64,000 bases of DNA from Rhizobacter terrae (GCF_003852895.1 NZ_QUSW01000001.1:1364001-1428000); one strand, 5' to 3'; positions 18,467 through 28,184 are shown, numbered from the stretch's first letter. The notes: generated by a model not told the origin, from the sequence alone. A program made the numbers and translations.

Positions 18467-19648
18467 TCAGATCCAGCCGAAGGCATGCAGCTGCGCCGCA
18501 AAGGCGTCGCTGATGATCTTGTGGCCACCGGTGGTCGGATGCACGCCGTCGGCGAACTGCCAGGTGTTGACGTCCGCGCCGGTGCGCAGGCCGTTGTAGG
18601 GGGCTCCCGGGGTGCTGTTGCAGAACAGCGAGGAGCCATCGGTCACGGCCCCGCTCGTGATGGCGCTGATCTTCGTCGCGTCGCAGGCCGGGACCGTGTT
18701 GTTCACGATGCCGTACTTGCCCGGGTTGGCGTAGCCGTCCTTGAAGATGGTGAAGGTGTCGATCAGCTGGACGGGCTGGTTGGTCAGCGCGTCACGCAGC
18801 CAGAGGTTGAAGATGCGCGACAGGTCGGTCAGCACCGGCCGCGCACTGGCGGGAAGGGAGTTGCCGAACGGCGTGTCAGCGATGTCGCTCAGTGTCATCA
18901 CCGCGACGTACTTGCCGCCCTTGGCAAGGATCTGCGTGCGCACGAGCGCGGCCAGCTCGAGGGCCGCCTTCTTCATCTCGCCCTGGGCCAGCGTCTGCGC
19001 GTTGAACAGCGCCGCGTTGGCCTGGTCGGCGGTCAGCTTGCCCGCGGCTGCATCGGCCTGGACTTGCGCAGCCGTCGCGGCAAAGGTGCCGAACTGCGTG
19101 AAGACGTCGTTGTTGCCGGCGTACACCAGGATGAGGTCGGAATCCTTGAAGCTCGTGAAGCGCGTCAGGTGGTTGGCGATCTGCGTCACCACCGGTACGG
19201 TCAACGCTCCGCCGGCATGGCCGATGCCGTTCGGATCGGTCACCCGCGCACCGCCTTGGCCATAGGCCGTGCAGGTGCCTGCCAGCGCCGGCGTGGCGGC
19301 CGCAGGGCACTTCACCGACGACGCGCCAAAGCCGACTTCAGCCGGCGTCACGACGATGCCCATCGAGGTGGCGAGGTTCTCCACCCACACCGTGCCGGTG
19401 GCGCTGTTGGTCGTGAACTTGCCGCCGAAATACGGTGCAGTTCCGTTCCCGGCCAGGGACGTGGCGGGCGCGTACGTCCCCACGTCGCTGAGGCTGTCGC
19501 CGAAAGACACCACAGCCGTGAATGTGCCCTTGGTAGTGGGTGCACCAGCGGGCGAGCCAGTGCCTGGAACGTCGGGATCGCCGCCGCCGCAGGCGACCAG
19601 CAATACCGCGACAACCGCGGAGACACCCCATGACCTCACGTTCTTCAT
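18467..19648 (-). CDS. SGNH/GDSL-type lipoprotein esterase
   Basis: 393 residues. The signal peptide MKNVRSWGVSAVVAVLLVAC has lipobox LVAC, then a Gly/Asp linker. The hydrolase motifs are complete: block I SFGDSLSDVGTY (nucleophile Ser), the block III AGNNDVFTQF (GxND), and block V DGVHPTTGGH (DxxH). These define an SGNH esterase/lipase anchored to the outer membrane or periplasmic face; the substrate is unknown. Start at 19648 is preceded by AAGGGG with 7-bp spacing; an upstream in-frame Met adds 8 residues and is less likely. A perfect palindrome lies in its leader. Confidence 0.88.
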   Translation of the reverse strand: MKNVRSWGVSAVVAVLLVACGGGDPDVPGTGSPAGAPTTKGTFTAVVSFGDSLSDVGTYAPATSLAGNGTAPYFGGKFTTNSATGTVWVENLATSMGIVVTPAEVGFGASSVKCPAAATPALAGTCTAYGQGGARVTDPNGIGHAGGALTVPVVTQIANHLTRFTSFKDSDLILVYAGNNDVFTQFGTFAATAAQVQADAAAGKLTADQANAALFNAQTLAQGEMKKAALELAALVRTQILAKGGKYVAVMTLSDIADTPFGNSLPASARPVLTDLSRIFNLWLRDALTNQPVQLIDTFTIFKDGYANPGKYGIVNNTVPACDATKISAITSGAVTDGSSLFCNSTPGAPYNGLRTGADVNTWQFADGVHPTTGGHKIISDAFAAQLHAFGWI

Positions 19649-19670
19649 GCATACCCCTTGTGAAAACAAC

Positions 19671-19692
19671 AAAGCGAACGGTCGTTCGCTTT
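19671..19692. promoter_or_regulatory. 22-bp perfect palindrome, TetR-type operator candidate
   Basis: AAAGCGAAC, GGTC, GTTCGCTTT, 23 bp upstream of the SGNH esterase start. On the minus strand a TATAGT hexamer lies just upstream of it, so the palindrome would cover the transcription start region. The core GAACGGTCGTTC resembles TetR-family operators. On the plus strand it is followed by T residues, but no plus-strand gene needs a terminator here. Confidence 0.5.
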
Positions 19693-19789
19693 TTGGTCAT
19701 TCACTATAGGTTGCGTCCCAAACCCGACGCAGCCGGGGAAACCCGCCTCGTTCCTGGACGGGTCTGCCTAAGTCAAGAAACCGTCAGGT

Positions 19790-20788
19790 TCAGAAGGGAT
19801 TGCCGGTGGCGCGCGTGGTGGCAAGGTTGCCGACGATGCGCTGGCCGGCGCCGCTGAGGTGCCGGTCGTCGGCCCAGAGGTAGTTCTCGCCGGTCGTGCC
19901 GGCGGCGGTCACCAGCGTGGAGCCCGTGCACTGCAGCACCGAGGTGATCTTGGTCGAGTCGCAGGCGGCCTGGGTCACGTTGGTGATGGTGGTCGTCGTG
20001 CTCTTGATGGTGCCGGTGATGCTTTCGTCAGCGAGCACGAGGCCGATGCGGGTGCCATCGTTGACGAGGCCGATGCGCATCTTGGAATTGAAGCGGCTCG
20101 TCAGCATCGTGAGGATGGCGGCGCGACCGGCAAACGCGGCCTCTTCCGCGATGCCGAAGGGCGTGGTGCCCTGGTCGGGAATCGTGGCCACGAGCACCTT
20201 GCCGCCCAGGTCGGCGATGCGATTGACCTGGGCCGCCAGGTCGGTCCCGGCCTGCTCCACGTTGGCCTGGGCCTGCGTGATGTCGATGGTGCCCGCCTTG
20301 TAGGCCGCATACTGGGCCAGCACGTCGTTCTGGCCCGCCAGCACGGTCACCAGCGTCTTGCCGGTGAACTGGTCGGCCGCGACGAAGGTGTCGATCTGGG
20401 CGCGCACGCTGCCGCTCACGCCGGATGCCAGGGCACCGACGGCCGAGAGGTTGCGGTTGTTCGTGGCCACGCTGGCCGGGTTGCACTCGGGGAACGGCAG
20501 GGTGTAGTACTGTCCCAGGTACTGGTTCCACACCGGGTTGCTGGCGCAGTCGAGCACCGCCGCGCCACCGGTGGTGGTGGGGTCCTTGAGCAGGTTGATG
20601 GTGTACTTCGCGCCGTTGTGGTCGCTGTTCACGTCCACGACCATGCTGTTCTCATCGCCGAACGAGATGAGCCGCGTAGGCACGAAGCGCTCCACCTGCT
20701 GGCCGCCGCCGCATGACGCCAGCATCAGCGCCGACACCACCGCGCCCGTCGCGGTCAGCGCCGCACGCACACCCACACCCTTGAACAT
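19790..20788 (-). CDS. SGNH-like lipoprotein with altered catalytic block I
   Basis: 332 residues. The lipoprotein signal ends at ALMLASC (Cys26), and the mature start is Gly-rich. The fold is SGNH-like: block III is VLAGQNDVLAQY (GxND) and block V is WADDRHLSGAGQRI (DxxH), both intact. Block I, however, reads SFGDENSMVV (Gly44-Asp45-Glu46-Asn47-Ser48) where the family has GDS; the usual nucleophile position is Glu, and the nearest Ser is two residues on. It is therefore either inactive or works differently. It precedes the canonical SGNH esterase gene by 141 bp on the same strand, so the pair look like diverged relatives. An unusual Asp/Asn-rich stretch follows block I. Confidence 0.78.
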   Translation of the reverse strand: MFKGVGVRAALTATGAVVSALMLASCGGGQQVERFVPTRLISFGDENSMVVDVNSDHNGAKYTINLLKDPTTTGGAAVLDCASNPVWNQYLGQYYTLPFPECNPASVATNNRNLSAVGALASGVSGSVRAQIDTFVAADQFTGKTLVTVLAGQNDVLAQYAAYKAGTIDITQAQANVEQAGTDLAAQVNRIADLGGKVLVATIPDQGTTPFGIAEEAAFAGRAAILTMLTSRFNSKMRIGLVNDGTRIGLVLADESITGTIKSTTTTITNVTQAACDSTKITSVLQCTGSTLVTAAGTTGENYLWADDRHLSGAGQRIVGNLATTRATGNPF

Positions 20789-20822
20789 CACGAACTCTCC
20801 AGCAACCGAAAGGGAGGGCCGA

Positions 20823-21806
20823 TTAACGGGACGCCGCAGCGCGACGAAGCCGGTCCCGCACGCCTTCCCACTCGGGGGTGGCAGGCGGTTCCTCGACCCA
20901 GATGAGCTGCGCGCCTTCGTCGTCGAACGAGCGCAGCACGGAAAACAATTCATGGGCCGCCTCGGCAGCCCGCGCGGGCATCGCACGGTGGCGCAGGCCC
21001 TGGATCCCGCCCGAAGGCGCGACCCTGGAATATACCGCCAGCTTCAGGGTAGACCCGGTCAGCATTTGCAAAGCTTGCTGAAGCTGCCCGGCAGGCATGA
21101 GGCGCAGCGGCGCGGTGGGGGCGTAGTGGGCTTCCAGTGTGCCGGAGGCGCGTGGCGCAGCCTCGTCGCGGTCGCGCAGCGGTTCGCCAGCGGCCGCCTC
21201 GATCTCCGCCCGGGTCAAGACGCCTGGGCGCAGCAGCACGGGATGGTCGCGGGTGCAGTCGACGATGCTGGACTCGATGCCCACGTCGCAGGGGCCGCCA
21301 TCGAGCACCATCAGCTCATCGCCGAATTCGCCGGCCACGTGGGCCGCCGTGGTCGGACTGATGCGCCCGAAGCGGTTCGCACTGGGCGCGGCGACACCCG
21401 GAACGCCGGCCGAGCGCGCCTCCGCCAGCAGCGCATGCGCCACCGGATGGGACGGGCAGCGCAGCCCGATGCTGTATTGCCCGCCGGCTGCCGCCGTGGC
21501 CACGCCGGCAGCGCGCGGCACGATGATGGTCAGCGGCCCCGGCCAGAATCGCGCCACCAGGCGCACCGCCACCGGCGGCACGTGGGACGCAAACTCGCGC
21601 ACGCTGTCGGCGTCGGCCACGTGGACGATGAGGGGATGGTCCGCCGGCCGGCCCTTGGCGCTGAAGATCTTGCCCACCGCCACGTCGTCGTCGGCCCGGG
21701 CGCCCAGGCCGTACACCGTCTCGGTGGGCATGGCGACCAACTCGCCCGCCGCCAGCGCCAAGGCGGCGCGTTCAATCACCGAAGGATCGCGGCCATCGAG
21801 GATCAC
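20823..21806 (-). CDS. sua5: L-threonylcarbamoyladenylate synthase (Sua5 type)
   Basis: 327 residues, the long Sua5 form with the YrdC-like catalytic domain followed by a C-terminal domain absent from short TsaC. It makes threonylcarbamoyl-AMP from Thr, bicarbonate and ATP, the first step of tRNA t6A37. Motifs: GELVAMPTETVYGLGARA, KIFSAKGRPADHPLI (KGRP), PGPLTIIV, VAAPSANRFGRISPT. It starts with GTG at 21806; a GGAG sequence sits about 11 bp upstream and no in-frame ATG precedes it near the purK stop. It is the third gene of purE-purK-sua5, a common betaproteobacterial arrangement. Confidence 0.93.
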   Translation of the reverse strand: MILDGRDPSVIERAALALAAGELVAMPTETVYGLGARADDDVAVGKIFSAKGRPADHPLIVHVADADSVREFASHVPPVAVRLVARFWPGPLTIIVPRAAGVATAAAGGQYSIGLRCPSHPVAHALLAEARSAGVPGVAAPSANRFGRISPTTAAHVAGEFGDELMVLDGGPCDVGIESSIVDCTRDHPVLLRPGVLTRAEIEAAAGEPLRDRDEAAPRASGTLEAHYAPTAPLRLMPAGQLQQALQMLTGSTLKLAVYSRVAPSGGIQGLRHRAMPARAAEAAHELFSVLRSFDDEGAQLIWVEEPPATPEWEGVRDRLRRAAASR

Positions 21807-21834
21807 GCCTGCTGCTCCAATTTCACGCCGATGC

Positions 21835-23028
21835 TCAGAACCGCTCCAGGCCGAGCAGGTCGCAGGCGGCCAGCGCGGTGTCGCGTGCCTGCTGCGCCAT
21901 CGCGCCGGTGATGGTGAGGTGGCCCATCTTGCGGCCAGGCCGCGCCGAGGCCTTGCCGTACAGGTGCAGGTGCGTGCCCGGCAACGCGAGGATGCGGTCC
22001 CAGGGCGGCGCCACTTCCGTGTCGCCATGGCGGAACCACAGGTCGCCCAGCAGGTTGAGCATCACCGCCGGCGAATGCAGGCGCGGCGCCACCAGCGGCG
22101 TGCCGGTCATCGCACGCACCTGCAGGTCGAACTGCGAGACATCGCAGGCATCGATGCTGTAGTGGCCGGAGTTGTGGGGCCGCGGCGCCATCTCGTTGGC
22201 CACCACGCTGCCATCGGCGAGGACGAAGAATTCGACGCACAGGACGCCCACGTACTTGAGCGCCGAAGCGATGGTCTCGGCGGCCTCGATGGCACGCTGC
22301 TGCACCGGCGGCGTGAGGTCGGGCGACGGCACCTGCGTGACGGCGAGGATGCCGTCGCGGTGCAGGTTCTGCTGCAGCGGAAAGTGCACCACCTGTCCGT
22401 CGTGGCCGCGGGCGACGATGACGCTCACCTCGTAGGCCAGCGGCAGCATTTTCTCGAGCACGCAGGGCGCTTGCTTCAGCTCGGCCCAGGCGGCGGCCAG
22501 CTCTTCGCGGGTGCGCACCCGCACCTGGCCCTTGCCGTCGTAGCCCAGGCGGGCGGTCTTCAAGATGCCCGGGAGCAGGGAGACATCGATGCCCGCCAAG
22601 TGCCCGGCCGTCTCGATGAGCGCGTGCGGTGCGCACGGCACCCCGCAGGAAACGAAATGCGCCTTCTCGGCGGCACGGTCCTGGCAGACCGCGACGGCGG
22701 CCGCGCCCGGTGCGACCGGGCGAGTCTTCGCCAGCGCGGCCAGCGCCTGCGCCGGCACATTCTCGAATTCAGTGGTGATGGCGGCGCTGTGCCTGGCCAG
22801 TTCCGCCAGGCCGGCTTCGTCCAGGTAGCCGCTGCGAACGTGGTGGTGCGCGATGAGCCCGGCCGGGCTGTCCGCATCGGCATCAAGCACCGCGGTGAAG
22901 TAGCCCATCTGCTGCGCGGCGTGGGCGAACATGCGGCCGAGCTGACCGCCGCCCATCACGCCCAGCGTGGCACCCGGAGCGATGTACTGCATGGTTGTCG
23001 TTCCCGGAGCCTTGGATTCAGCGGTCAT
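21835..23028 (-). CDS. purK: 5-(carboxyamino)imidazole ribonucleotide synthase PurK
   Basis: 397 residues. PurK uses ATP and bicarbonate to carboxylate AIR to N5-CAIR in purine synthesis. The N-terminal [20 protein letters not shown] is the signature nucleotide-fold loop; the ATP-grasp domain holds LGYDGKGQV, and [18 protein letters not shown] and [17 protein letters not shown] form the ATP/AIR site. The start at 23028 overlaps the purE stop as ATGA. A shorter start at MQYIAPG is possible, with the extension being only 12 residues; the overlap makes the longer form more likely. Confidence 0.95.
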   Translation of the reverse strand: MTAESKAPGTTTMQYIAPGATLGVMGGGQLGRMFAHAAQQMGYFTAVLDADADSPAGLIAHHHVRSGYLDEAGLAELARHSAAITTEFENVPAQALAALAKTRPVAPGAAAVAVCQDRAAEKAHFVSCGVPCAPHALIETAGHLAGIDVSLLPGILKTARLGYDGKGQVRVRTREELAAAWAELKQAPCVLEKMLPLAYEVSVIVARGHDGQVVHFPLQQNLHRDGILAVTQVPSPDLTPPVQQRAIEAAETIASALKYVGVLCVEFFVLADGSVVANEMAPRPHNSGHYSIDACDVSQFDLQVRAMTGTPLVAPRLHSPAVMLNLLGDLWFRHGDTEVAPPWDRILALPGTHLHLYGKASARPGRKMGHLTITGAMAQQARDTALAACDLLGLERF

Positions 23029-23522
23029 TTCAGGTCGGCGGTCATGGCGCGCGCGACCTCGGTCTGGCGGGCACGATACGCATCGAGCTGTGCGCGCAGG
23101 GCTGGATTCTCGTTGGCCAGCATGGCCACGGCGAAGAGCGCGGCGTTGCCCGCCCCGGCCGTGCCGATGGCGAAGGTCGCCACCGGGATGCCCTTGGGCA
23201 TCTGCACGATGGAATGCAATGAATCCACGCCCTGCAGGTGGCGGCTGGCCACCGGCACGCCCAGCACGGGCACCGTGGTCTTGGCCGCCAGCATGCCCGG
23301 CAGGTGGGCGGCGCCGCCGGCGCCGGCGATGATGGCCTTCAGCCCGCGCGAGGCTGCGCTCTCGGCGTAGGCAAACATGTCATCGGGCATGCGGTGTGCC
23401 GACACGACACGTGCTTCGAAAGGGACATTGAACTCGGCGAGAATCTCGGTCGCGGTGCGCAGGGTTTCCCAGTCGCTGCTGGAACCCATCACCACACCCA
23501 CGACCACAGGGGCGCTGCTCAC
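23025..23522 (-). CDS. purE: N5-carboxyaminoimidazole ribonucleotide mutase PurE
   Basis: 165-residue class I PurE. It moves the carboxyl of N5-CAIR to C4 to give CAIR, following PurK. Motifs: [12 protein letters not shown] near the N-terminus and VVSAHRMPD, which contains the catalytic His, then [17 protein letters not shown] and the [20 protein letters not shown] region. Its stop overlaps the purK start by 4 bp. The divergent ybbN gene starts 84 bp away, so a bidirectional control region lies in 23523-23605. Confidence 0.96.
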   Translation of the reverse strand: MSSAPVVVGVVMGSSSDWETLRTATEILAEFNVPFEARVVSAHRMPDDMFAYAESAASRGLKAIIAGAGGAAHLPGMLAAKTTVPVLGVPVASRHLQGVDSLHSIVQMPKGIPVATFAIGTAGAGNAALFAVAMLANENPALRAQLDAYRARQTEVARAMTADLK

Positions 23523-23605
23523 AGGGCCGCTCCAGGTACTGATGAACCTTGAATTGTAGGCGGCGCGCCATCACCTTCCGCGCCTGCCCGACTCCTGCCT
23601 CAACC

Positions 23606-24553
23606 ATGATCGACATCTCGCTGCAGAACTTCCAGACCGAGCTCATCCAATCGTCGATGCAGCAACCCGTGCTGCTGGACATCTGGGCCCCCTGGTGCGG
23701 GCCCTGCAAGGCGCTCGGCCCGGTGCTGGAAAAGCTGGAGGTCGCCTACGCCGGCCGCTTCAGGCTGGCCAAGCTCAATTCCGACGAGCAGCAGGAAATC
23801 GCCGGCCAGCTGTCGCAGATGTTCGGCGTGCGCAGCATCCCGTTCTGCGTGCTGTTCAAGGACGGCCAGCCGGTGGACGGCTTCGTGGGCGCCCTGCCCG
23901 AAGGCGAGGTGCGCAAGTTCCTGGACAAGCATGTGCCAAGCGCGGAAGAAACCGCGGCGGAAGAAGAGCTGGCCGAAGCCTCCGAGCTGTTGGCCGAGGG
24001 CGACACCGACAGCGCGCTGGAACGGCTGCAGGAAGCCGTGGCCATCAACCCCGGCAACGACGCGGCGCGCTACGACTACCTGCGCGCACTGCTGACGGCC
24101 GGCCGCGTGGACGACGCCATCCGCGCCTACGAGCCGGTCGCCGGGAAGGTCATTCCCGATGCGCGCCTGACCGCCTGCGGCCTGTGGATCGACGCCTGCA
24201 AGGTCGCGCGCCAGGCGCGATCGCCGCAGGCGCTGGAGCAGGCCATCGCCGCCAACAAGCGCGACTTCGCGGCGCGCCTGGAACTGGCCCAGCTGCACTT
24301 CGCCGCGCAGCGCTTCACGCAGGCGCTGGACGAACTGCTGGAAATCATCATGCGCGACAAGGCCTGGAACGAGGAACTGCCGCGCAAGAACTACGTGGCC
24401 ATCCTCGAGCTGATGACCAAGCCCGCGCCGGCCAAGAAGGCCGAGGCGGCCACACCGCAAGGCACGCTGGAAGTGGCCAGCCGCGTCACCACCGCGCCGG
24501 CCGATCCGGTGGTGGATCAGTACCGGCGCAAGCTGAGCATGGCCTTGTTCTGA
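23606..24553 (+). CDS. YbbN/CnoX-like thioredoxin-TPR co-chaperone
   Basis: 315 residues. Residues 1-110 are a thioredoxin domain with an intact active site APWCGPCKALGP, unlike E. coli CnoX (YbbN) in which the first Cys is replaced, so it could be redox-active. An acidic segment (AEETAAEEELAEASEL) leads into TPR-like helices (AEGDTDSALERLQEAVAINPGN and following) to about residue 270, then a Lys/Ala-rich tail. Family members bind unfolded proteins and cooperate with GroEL or DnaK. It is read alone on the plus strand between purE and a TPR-like gene. Confidence 0.88.
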   Translation: MIDISLQNFQTELIQSSMQQPVLLDIWAPWCGPCKALGPVLEKLEVAYAGRFRLAKLNSDEQQEIAGQLSQMFGVRSIPFCVLFKDGQPVDGFVGALPEGEVRKFLDKHVPSAEETAAEEELAEASELLAEGDTDSALERLQEAVAINPGNDAARYDYLRALLTAGRVDDAIRAYEPVAGKVIPDARLTACGLWIDACKVARQARSPQALEQAIAANKRDFAARLELAQLHFAAQRFTQALDELLEIIMRDKAWNEELPRKNYVAILELMTKPAPAKKAEAATPQGTLEVASRVTTAPADPVVDQYRRKLSMALF

Positions 24554-24599
24554 TGGTCGCAGCAGGGCCGCGTCAAGCGGCTCTGCCTCGCCCGGGTCA

Positions 24600-25757
24600 T
24601 CAACCCTTCACCGGCACCCGGTCCTGCGGCTCCTGGCCCGGCCGGTAGGTGACCAATTGGGCCGCCTCGAAGGCCCGCACCATCTCGTCCTGGTAGGCGC
24701 GGTGCCGCGCCCAGCACTCCTGGGCCCGTGCGCCGTGCCCGGTGCGCAATTCCTCTTCGCCCAGTAGCCCGAACAACAGGCCCAGTCGCGCATGAGTGGT
24801 GGCCTGGTCGTCCACGTGCATCGACGAGTCGATGGACTGCGCCGCCGCATGGCCGTCTCGACGCGCGCCGGTGCGGTCGCCCAGGTGCCAGCGGCACCAC
24901 GCCATGTCCGCGAGGTAGTTGCCCGTCAGCCGCGCCAGGCCTTGCTGCCGTGCGTCTTCCAGGTGCTTCTCGTACAAGGCCAACGCATCGCCGTACTGCC
25001 CCTGCACCGAGGCAATGCAGGCGCGCTGCATGGGCATCAGTGCGTCCAGCGATTCGGTGCCCACCCAGTCGTCGAAGTTGCTCGCGCACTCGGCGCCCGC
25101 CTCTGCGTAGCGCGCCTGGCCCTGCACGTCGCCACCGAAGACCGCCGCCTGCATGGCATGGTGCACGCGGTGCGCGCTGATGTTGTAGTTCAGCGCGCTC
25201 TGCGTGGTCTCGTCGCCCTCGGCCAGCGCGTGCTCTCGCGAGCGCACGTACCAGGGTTGTGCGAGGTCCATGCGGTCGCAGAAGTCGTAGGACAGGGCCA
25301 CGACCATGCAGGCCCGCGCCCGCGCCGCGTGGTTGTCGGGCGCGGCCAGCTGCAGGGCCAGCGTGAGGTTGCGCACCAGGCCGTCGAGGTCGTTGTGCGA
25401 GTAGTCCATGTGGGCGAGCCAGGCCGAACTCAGCGCCTGCAGCTGGGCGAGGCCCGCTGCGGCGCTCAGGGCTTGCGCGCGCTTGAGCTTGTCACGGGCG
25501 CCGGCGCTCAGGCTGCCGAAGTGCAGCATCCAGCCTTCGACCATGCACAGCCACGCACTGACCGCCGGGTGCGGACGATCGGCGAAATGCACATGCAAGG
25601 CATCCAGCTCGGCCTTCGCCTCGGCGAACTGCCCGCGCCGCGCGAGGAAGCCCGCACGTTCGGCGCGCAGGCAGGCCGCATCGACCAGGTTGCGCGTCCG
25701 CGCAATGTCCGCATCCAGCCGCGCCAGCAGCCGGGAATGGGGGGCGCGCGCGTTCAT
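24600..25757 (-). CDS. Uncharacterised TPR-like helical protein
   Basis: 385 residues, no signal peptide or membrane segment. I do not recognise a named family. The whole sequence is Ala/Leu/Arg-rich helices with repeated pair patterns such as [34 protein letters not shown]-like units and [15 protein letters not shown], suggesting about five to seven TPR-like hairpins from residue 30 to 370. Family proteins of this shape act as scaffolds or as the sensing part of regulators. Its ATG overlaps the purC stop (ATGA, 4 bp), so it is translationally coupled to purine synthesis, which is unusual for an unrelated protein. Confidence 0.7.
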   Translation of the reverse strand: MNARAPHSRLLARLDADIARTRNLVDAACLRAERAGFLARRGQFAEAKAELDALHVHFADRPHPAVSAWLCMVEGWMLHFGSLSAGARDKLKRAQALSAAAGLAQLQALSSAWLAHMDYSHNDLDGLVRNLTLALQLAAPDNHAARARACMVVALSYDFCDRMDLAQPWYVRSREHALAEGDETTQSALNYNISAHRVHHAMQAAVFGGDVQGQARYAEAGAECASNFDDWVGTESLDALMPMQRACIASVQGQYGDALALYEKHLEDARQQGLARLTGNYLADMAWCRWHLGDRTGARRDGHAAAQSIDSSMHVDDQATTHARLGLLFGLLGEEELRTGHGARAQECWARHRAYQDEMVRAFEAAQLVTYRPGQEPQDRVPVKG

Positions 25758-26662
25758 GCCGTCAGTCGTTGCAGCGCTTCACGGTACTTGGCGGCCGTCT
25801 TCTCGATGACGTCGGCCGGCAGGGTGGGCGCAGGCGCCTTCTTGGGCCACGGCCTGCCGTCGATGCGCACCGACTCCAGCCAGTCGCGCACGAACTGCTT
25901 GTCGTAGCTGGGCGGATTGCGGCCTTCGGTGAACGCCGCCTCGTAACCTTCCACCGGCCAGAAGCGCGACGAGTCGGGCGTGAGCACCTCGTCCATCAGG
26001 ACCAGCTGGCCGTGGTCGTCCAGGCCGAACTCGAACTTGGTGTCGGCAATGATGATGCCCTTGCGCAGCGCGATCTCAGCGGCCTTGGAGTAAAGCGCGA
26101 TGGAGGTGTCGCGGACCTTGGCGGCCAACTCGGCGCCGATGATCTCGCTCATGCGCTCGAAGCTGATGTTCTCGTCATGGTCGCCCATCTCAGCCTTGGT
26201 GGCCGGCGTGAAGATGGGTGCGGGCAGCTTGCTCGCGTTCTTCAGTCCAGGCGGCAGTGCCACGCCGCACACCGACTGGCTTTGCTGGTATTCGCTCCAG
26301 CCACTGCCGGCCAGGTAGCCGCGCACCACGGCCTCGATGGGCAGGCCCTTCAGGCGCTTGACCAGCATGGAGCGGCCACGCACCTGCGCGCGCTCTTCCG
26401 GCTTCACGACGCTGACAGGGTCGTCGCCGGTGAGGTGGTTGGCAATGATGCCTTCGAGGTGGGCAAACCAGAACAGCGCCATCTGCGTGAGCAGCTCACC
26501 CTTGCCCGGGATCGGCTCGCCCATCACGACGTCATACGCGCTCAACCGGTCGCTGGCGATCATGAGGATGCGGTCGTTGCCGACGGCATAGTTGTCGCGG
26601 ACCTTGCCGCGGGCCAGCAGCGGCAGCGAAGTGAGGGACGAGGAGAGCAGTGCGTCTGACAT
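25754..26662 (-). CDS. purC: SAICAR synthetase PurC
   Basis: 302 residues, the yeast-like long form. PurC joins aspartate to CAIR with ATP to give SAICAR. Motifs: [14 protein letters not shown] at the start, [39 protein letters not shown] and [16 protein letters not shown] terminator separates it from fba, so it likely has its own promoter in 26663-26786; TACAAT on the minus strand there is a possible -10 box without a convincing -35. The next gene is the coupled TPR-like protein, not purE as in many relatives. Confidence 0.96.
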   Translation of the reverse strand: MSDALLSSSLTSLPLLARGKVRDNYAVGNDRILMIASDRLSAYDVVMGEPIPGKGELLTQMALFWFAHLEGIIANHLTGDDPVSVVKPEERAQVRGRSMLVKRLKGLPIEAVVRGYLAGSGWSEYQQSQSVCGVALPPGLKNASKLPAPIFTPATKAEMGDHDENISFERMSEIIGAELAAKVRDTSIALYSKAAEIALRKGIIIADTKFEFGLDDHGQLVLMDEVLTPDSSRFWPVEGYEAAFTEGRNPPSYDKQFVRDWLESVRIDGRPWPKKAPAPTLPADVIEKTAAKYREALQRLTA

Positions 26663-26786
26663 GGTGTTCTTGTAAACGAAAAGGGGCGTGCGCGATCCAA
26701 CGGAACTTGATTGTAGTGAGCGGGATGCCGCTCGGAGCCGCGTGTTTTGTAGTCTTGCCCCCGATGGATTTCGTGTAAGCCCACCA

Positions 26787-26813
26787 GCAAAAAGGGCGCC
26801 TCGCGGGCGCCCT
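26787..26813 (-). terminator. Rho-independent terminator of fba
   Basis: Stem AGGGCGCC / GGCGCCCT (26793-26800 with 26806-26813), loop of five bases, followed on the minus strand by T5 then GCTGG. It begins about 20 bp past the fba stop. Confidence 0.88.
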
Positions 26814-26832
26814 GTCTGGAAGCATCGCCGGA

Positions 26833-27900
26833 TCAGGCCGTGACCTGCTGCGCGAGCTCGCCCTTGCTGTAGCGCGCGGCATAGACCGCGAGGGTCTCGA
26901 CCTTGATCTTGCCGGCCTGGCCTTCGCAGTTGAACTCCACGTAGCGCTGGCGGCAGATCTTCTTGGCCGCTTCGCGCGCGGGCTTGAGGTATTCGCGCGG
27001 GTCGAACTTTTCGGGGTTCTCGGCGAAGAACTTGCGGATGGCGCCGGTCATCGCGAGGCGGATGTCGGTGTCGATGTTGATCTTGCGCACGCCGTGCTTG
27101 ATGGCTTCCTGGATCTCGCTCACCGGCACGCCGTAGGTTTCCTTCATGTTGCCGCCGTACTTGCGGATCTCTTCCAGCAGGTCCTGCGGCACGCTGGACG
27201 AGCCGTGCATCACCAGGTGCGTGTTGGGGATGCGCTTGTGGATTTCCTTGATGCGGCCGATGGCGAGGATGTCGCCCGTGGGCTTGCGGCTGAACTTGTA
27301 GGCGCCATGGCTGGTGCCGATGGCGATGGCCAGGGCGTCGAGCTGCGTGCGCTTGACGAAGTCGGCGGCCTGCTCGGGGTCGGTCAGCAACTGGTCCATG
27401 GTCATGGTCGCTTCGGTGCCATGGCCGTCTTCCTTGTCGCCCTTCATGGTCTCGAGCGATCCCAGGCAGCCGAGTTCGCCTTCCACCGTCACGCCCAGCG
27501 CGTGGGCCATGTCCACCACGCGGCGGGTCACGTCCACGTTGTAATCGTAGCTGGCAATGGTCTTGCCGTCGGCCTGAAGCGAACCGTCCATCATCACCGA
27601 GGTGAAGCCCAGGTCGATGGCGCCCTTGCAGACCTCGGGGTTCTGGCCGTGGTCCTGGTGCATCACCAGCGGCACCTTCGGGAAGGCCTCGACCGCCGCC
27701 TGGATGAGGTGCTTGATGAAGGCTTCGCCCGCGTACTTGCGCGCACCGGCGCTGGCCTGCAGGATGACCGGCGCACCCACTTCATCGGCCGCCGACATCA
27801 CGGCCTGCACTTGCTCGAGGTTGTTGACGTTGAAGGCCGGGATTCCGTAGCCGTTTTCGGCGGCGTGGTCCAGCAGCTGACGCATGGAAACGAGTGGCAT
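26833..27900 (-). CDS. fba: Class II fructose-bisphosphate aldolase
   Basis: 355 residues, close to the Calvin-type (CbbA) class II length. It cleaves fructose-1,6-bisphosphate to DHAP and glyceraldehyde-3-phosphate using zinc. Sequence marks: [27 protein letters not shown] (metal-binding His), [16 protein letters not shown], the [12 protein letters not shown] block with another zinc ligand, [11 protein letters not shown], and [11 protein letters not shown]. All catalytic elements are present. Upstream, the 8-mer GCCGTAAC occurs twice 11 bp apart (27962-27969, 27973-27980); its meaning is unknown. A terminator follows immediately. Confidence 0.97.
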   Translation of the reverse strand: MPLVSMRQLLDHAAENGYGIPAFNVNNLEQVQAVMSAADEVGAPVILQASAGARKYAGEAFIKHLIQAAVEAFPKVPLVMHQDHGQNPEVCKGAIDLGFTSVMMDGSLQADGKTIASYDYNVDVTRRVVDMAHALGVTVEGELGCLGSLETMKGDKEDGHGTEATMTMDQLLTDPEQAADFVKRTQLDALAIAIGTSHGAYKFSRKPTGDILAIGRIKEIHKRIPNTHLVMHGSSSVPQDLLEEIRKYGGNMKETYGVPVSEIQEAIKHGVRKINIDTDIRLAMTGAIRKFFAENPEKFDPREYLKPAREAAKKICRQRYVEFNCEGQAGKIKVETLAVYAARYSKGELAQQVTA

Positions 27901-28131
27901 GGTGTGGTTCCAGGAAGTTGAGAAAGAACTTCAGGTCGCGAGTCCGGGGGCGGACGAATCCGCCGTAACCGCGCCGTAACTCCATGAGTTTACCGGGGCG
28001 CACTCGGGCGCCACCGGACATGAACCACGCCCAAGCAGGGGGGTTGTGCACCCTGGGCGCGATTTCGTCAACCTGGGACCACTCCGGGGCCGCGGAAAAG
28101 AACTGGGCCGGGAACCCCCCGCTTTTCCGGC

Positions 28132-28157
28132 TCAAGCCGGACGGCCGGCGTCCGACA
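28132..28157 (+). promoter_or_regulatory. Candidate sigma-28 (FliA) promoter
   Basis: TCAAGCCG (28132-28139), 11 bp, then TCCGACAC (28151-28158), about 27 bp before the regulator's ATG. The two parts and the 11-bp spacing resemble flagellar sigma-28 promoters (TAAA or TCAAG, then GCCGATAA); five of eight bases match in the second box. A 7-bp inverted repeat TCCGGCT/AGCCGGA (28126-28141) overlaps the first box. Confidence 0.4.
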
Positions 28158-28184
28158 CTGGACCCCTGCGAGAAGGGATTTCCC

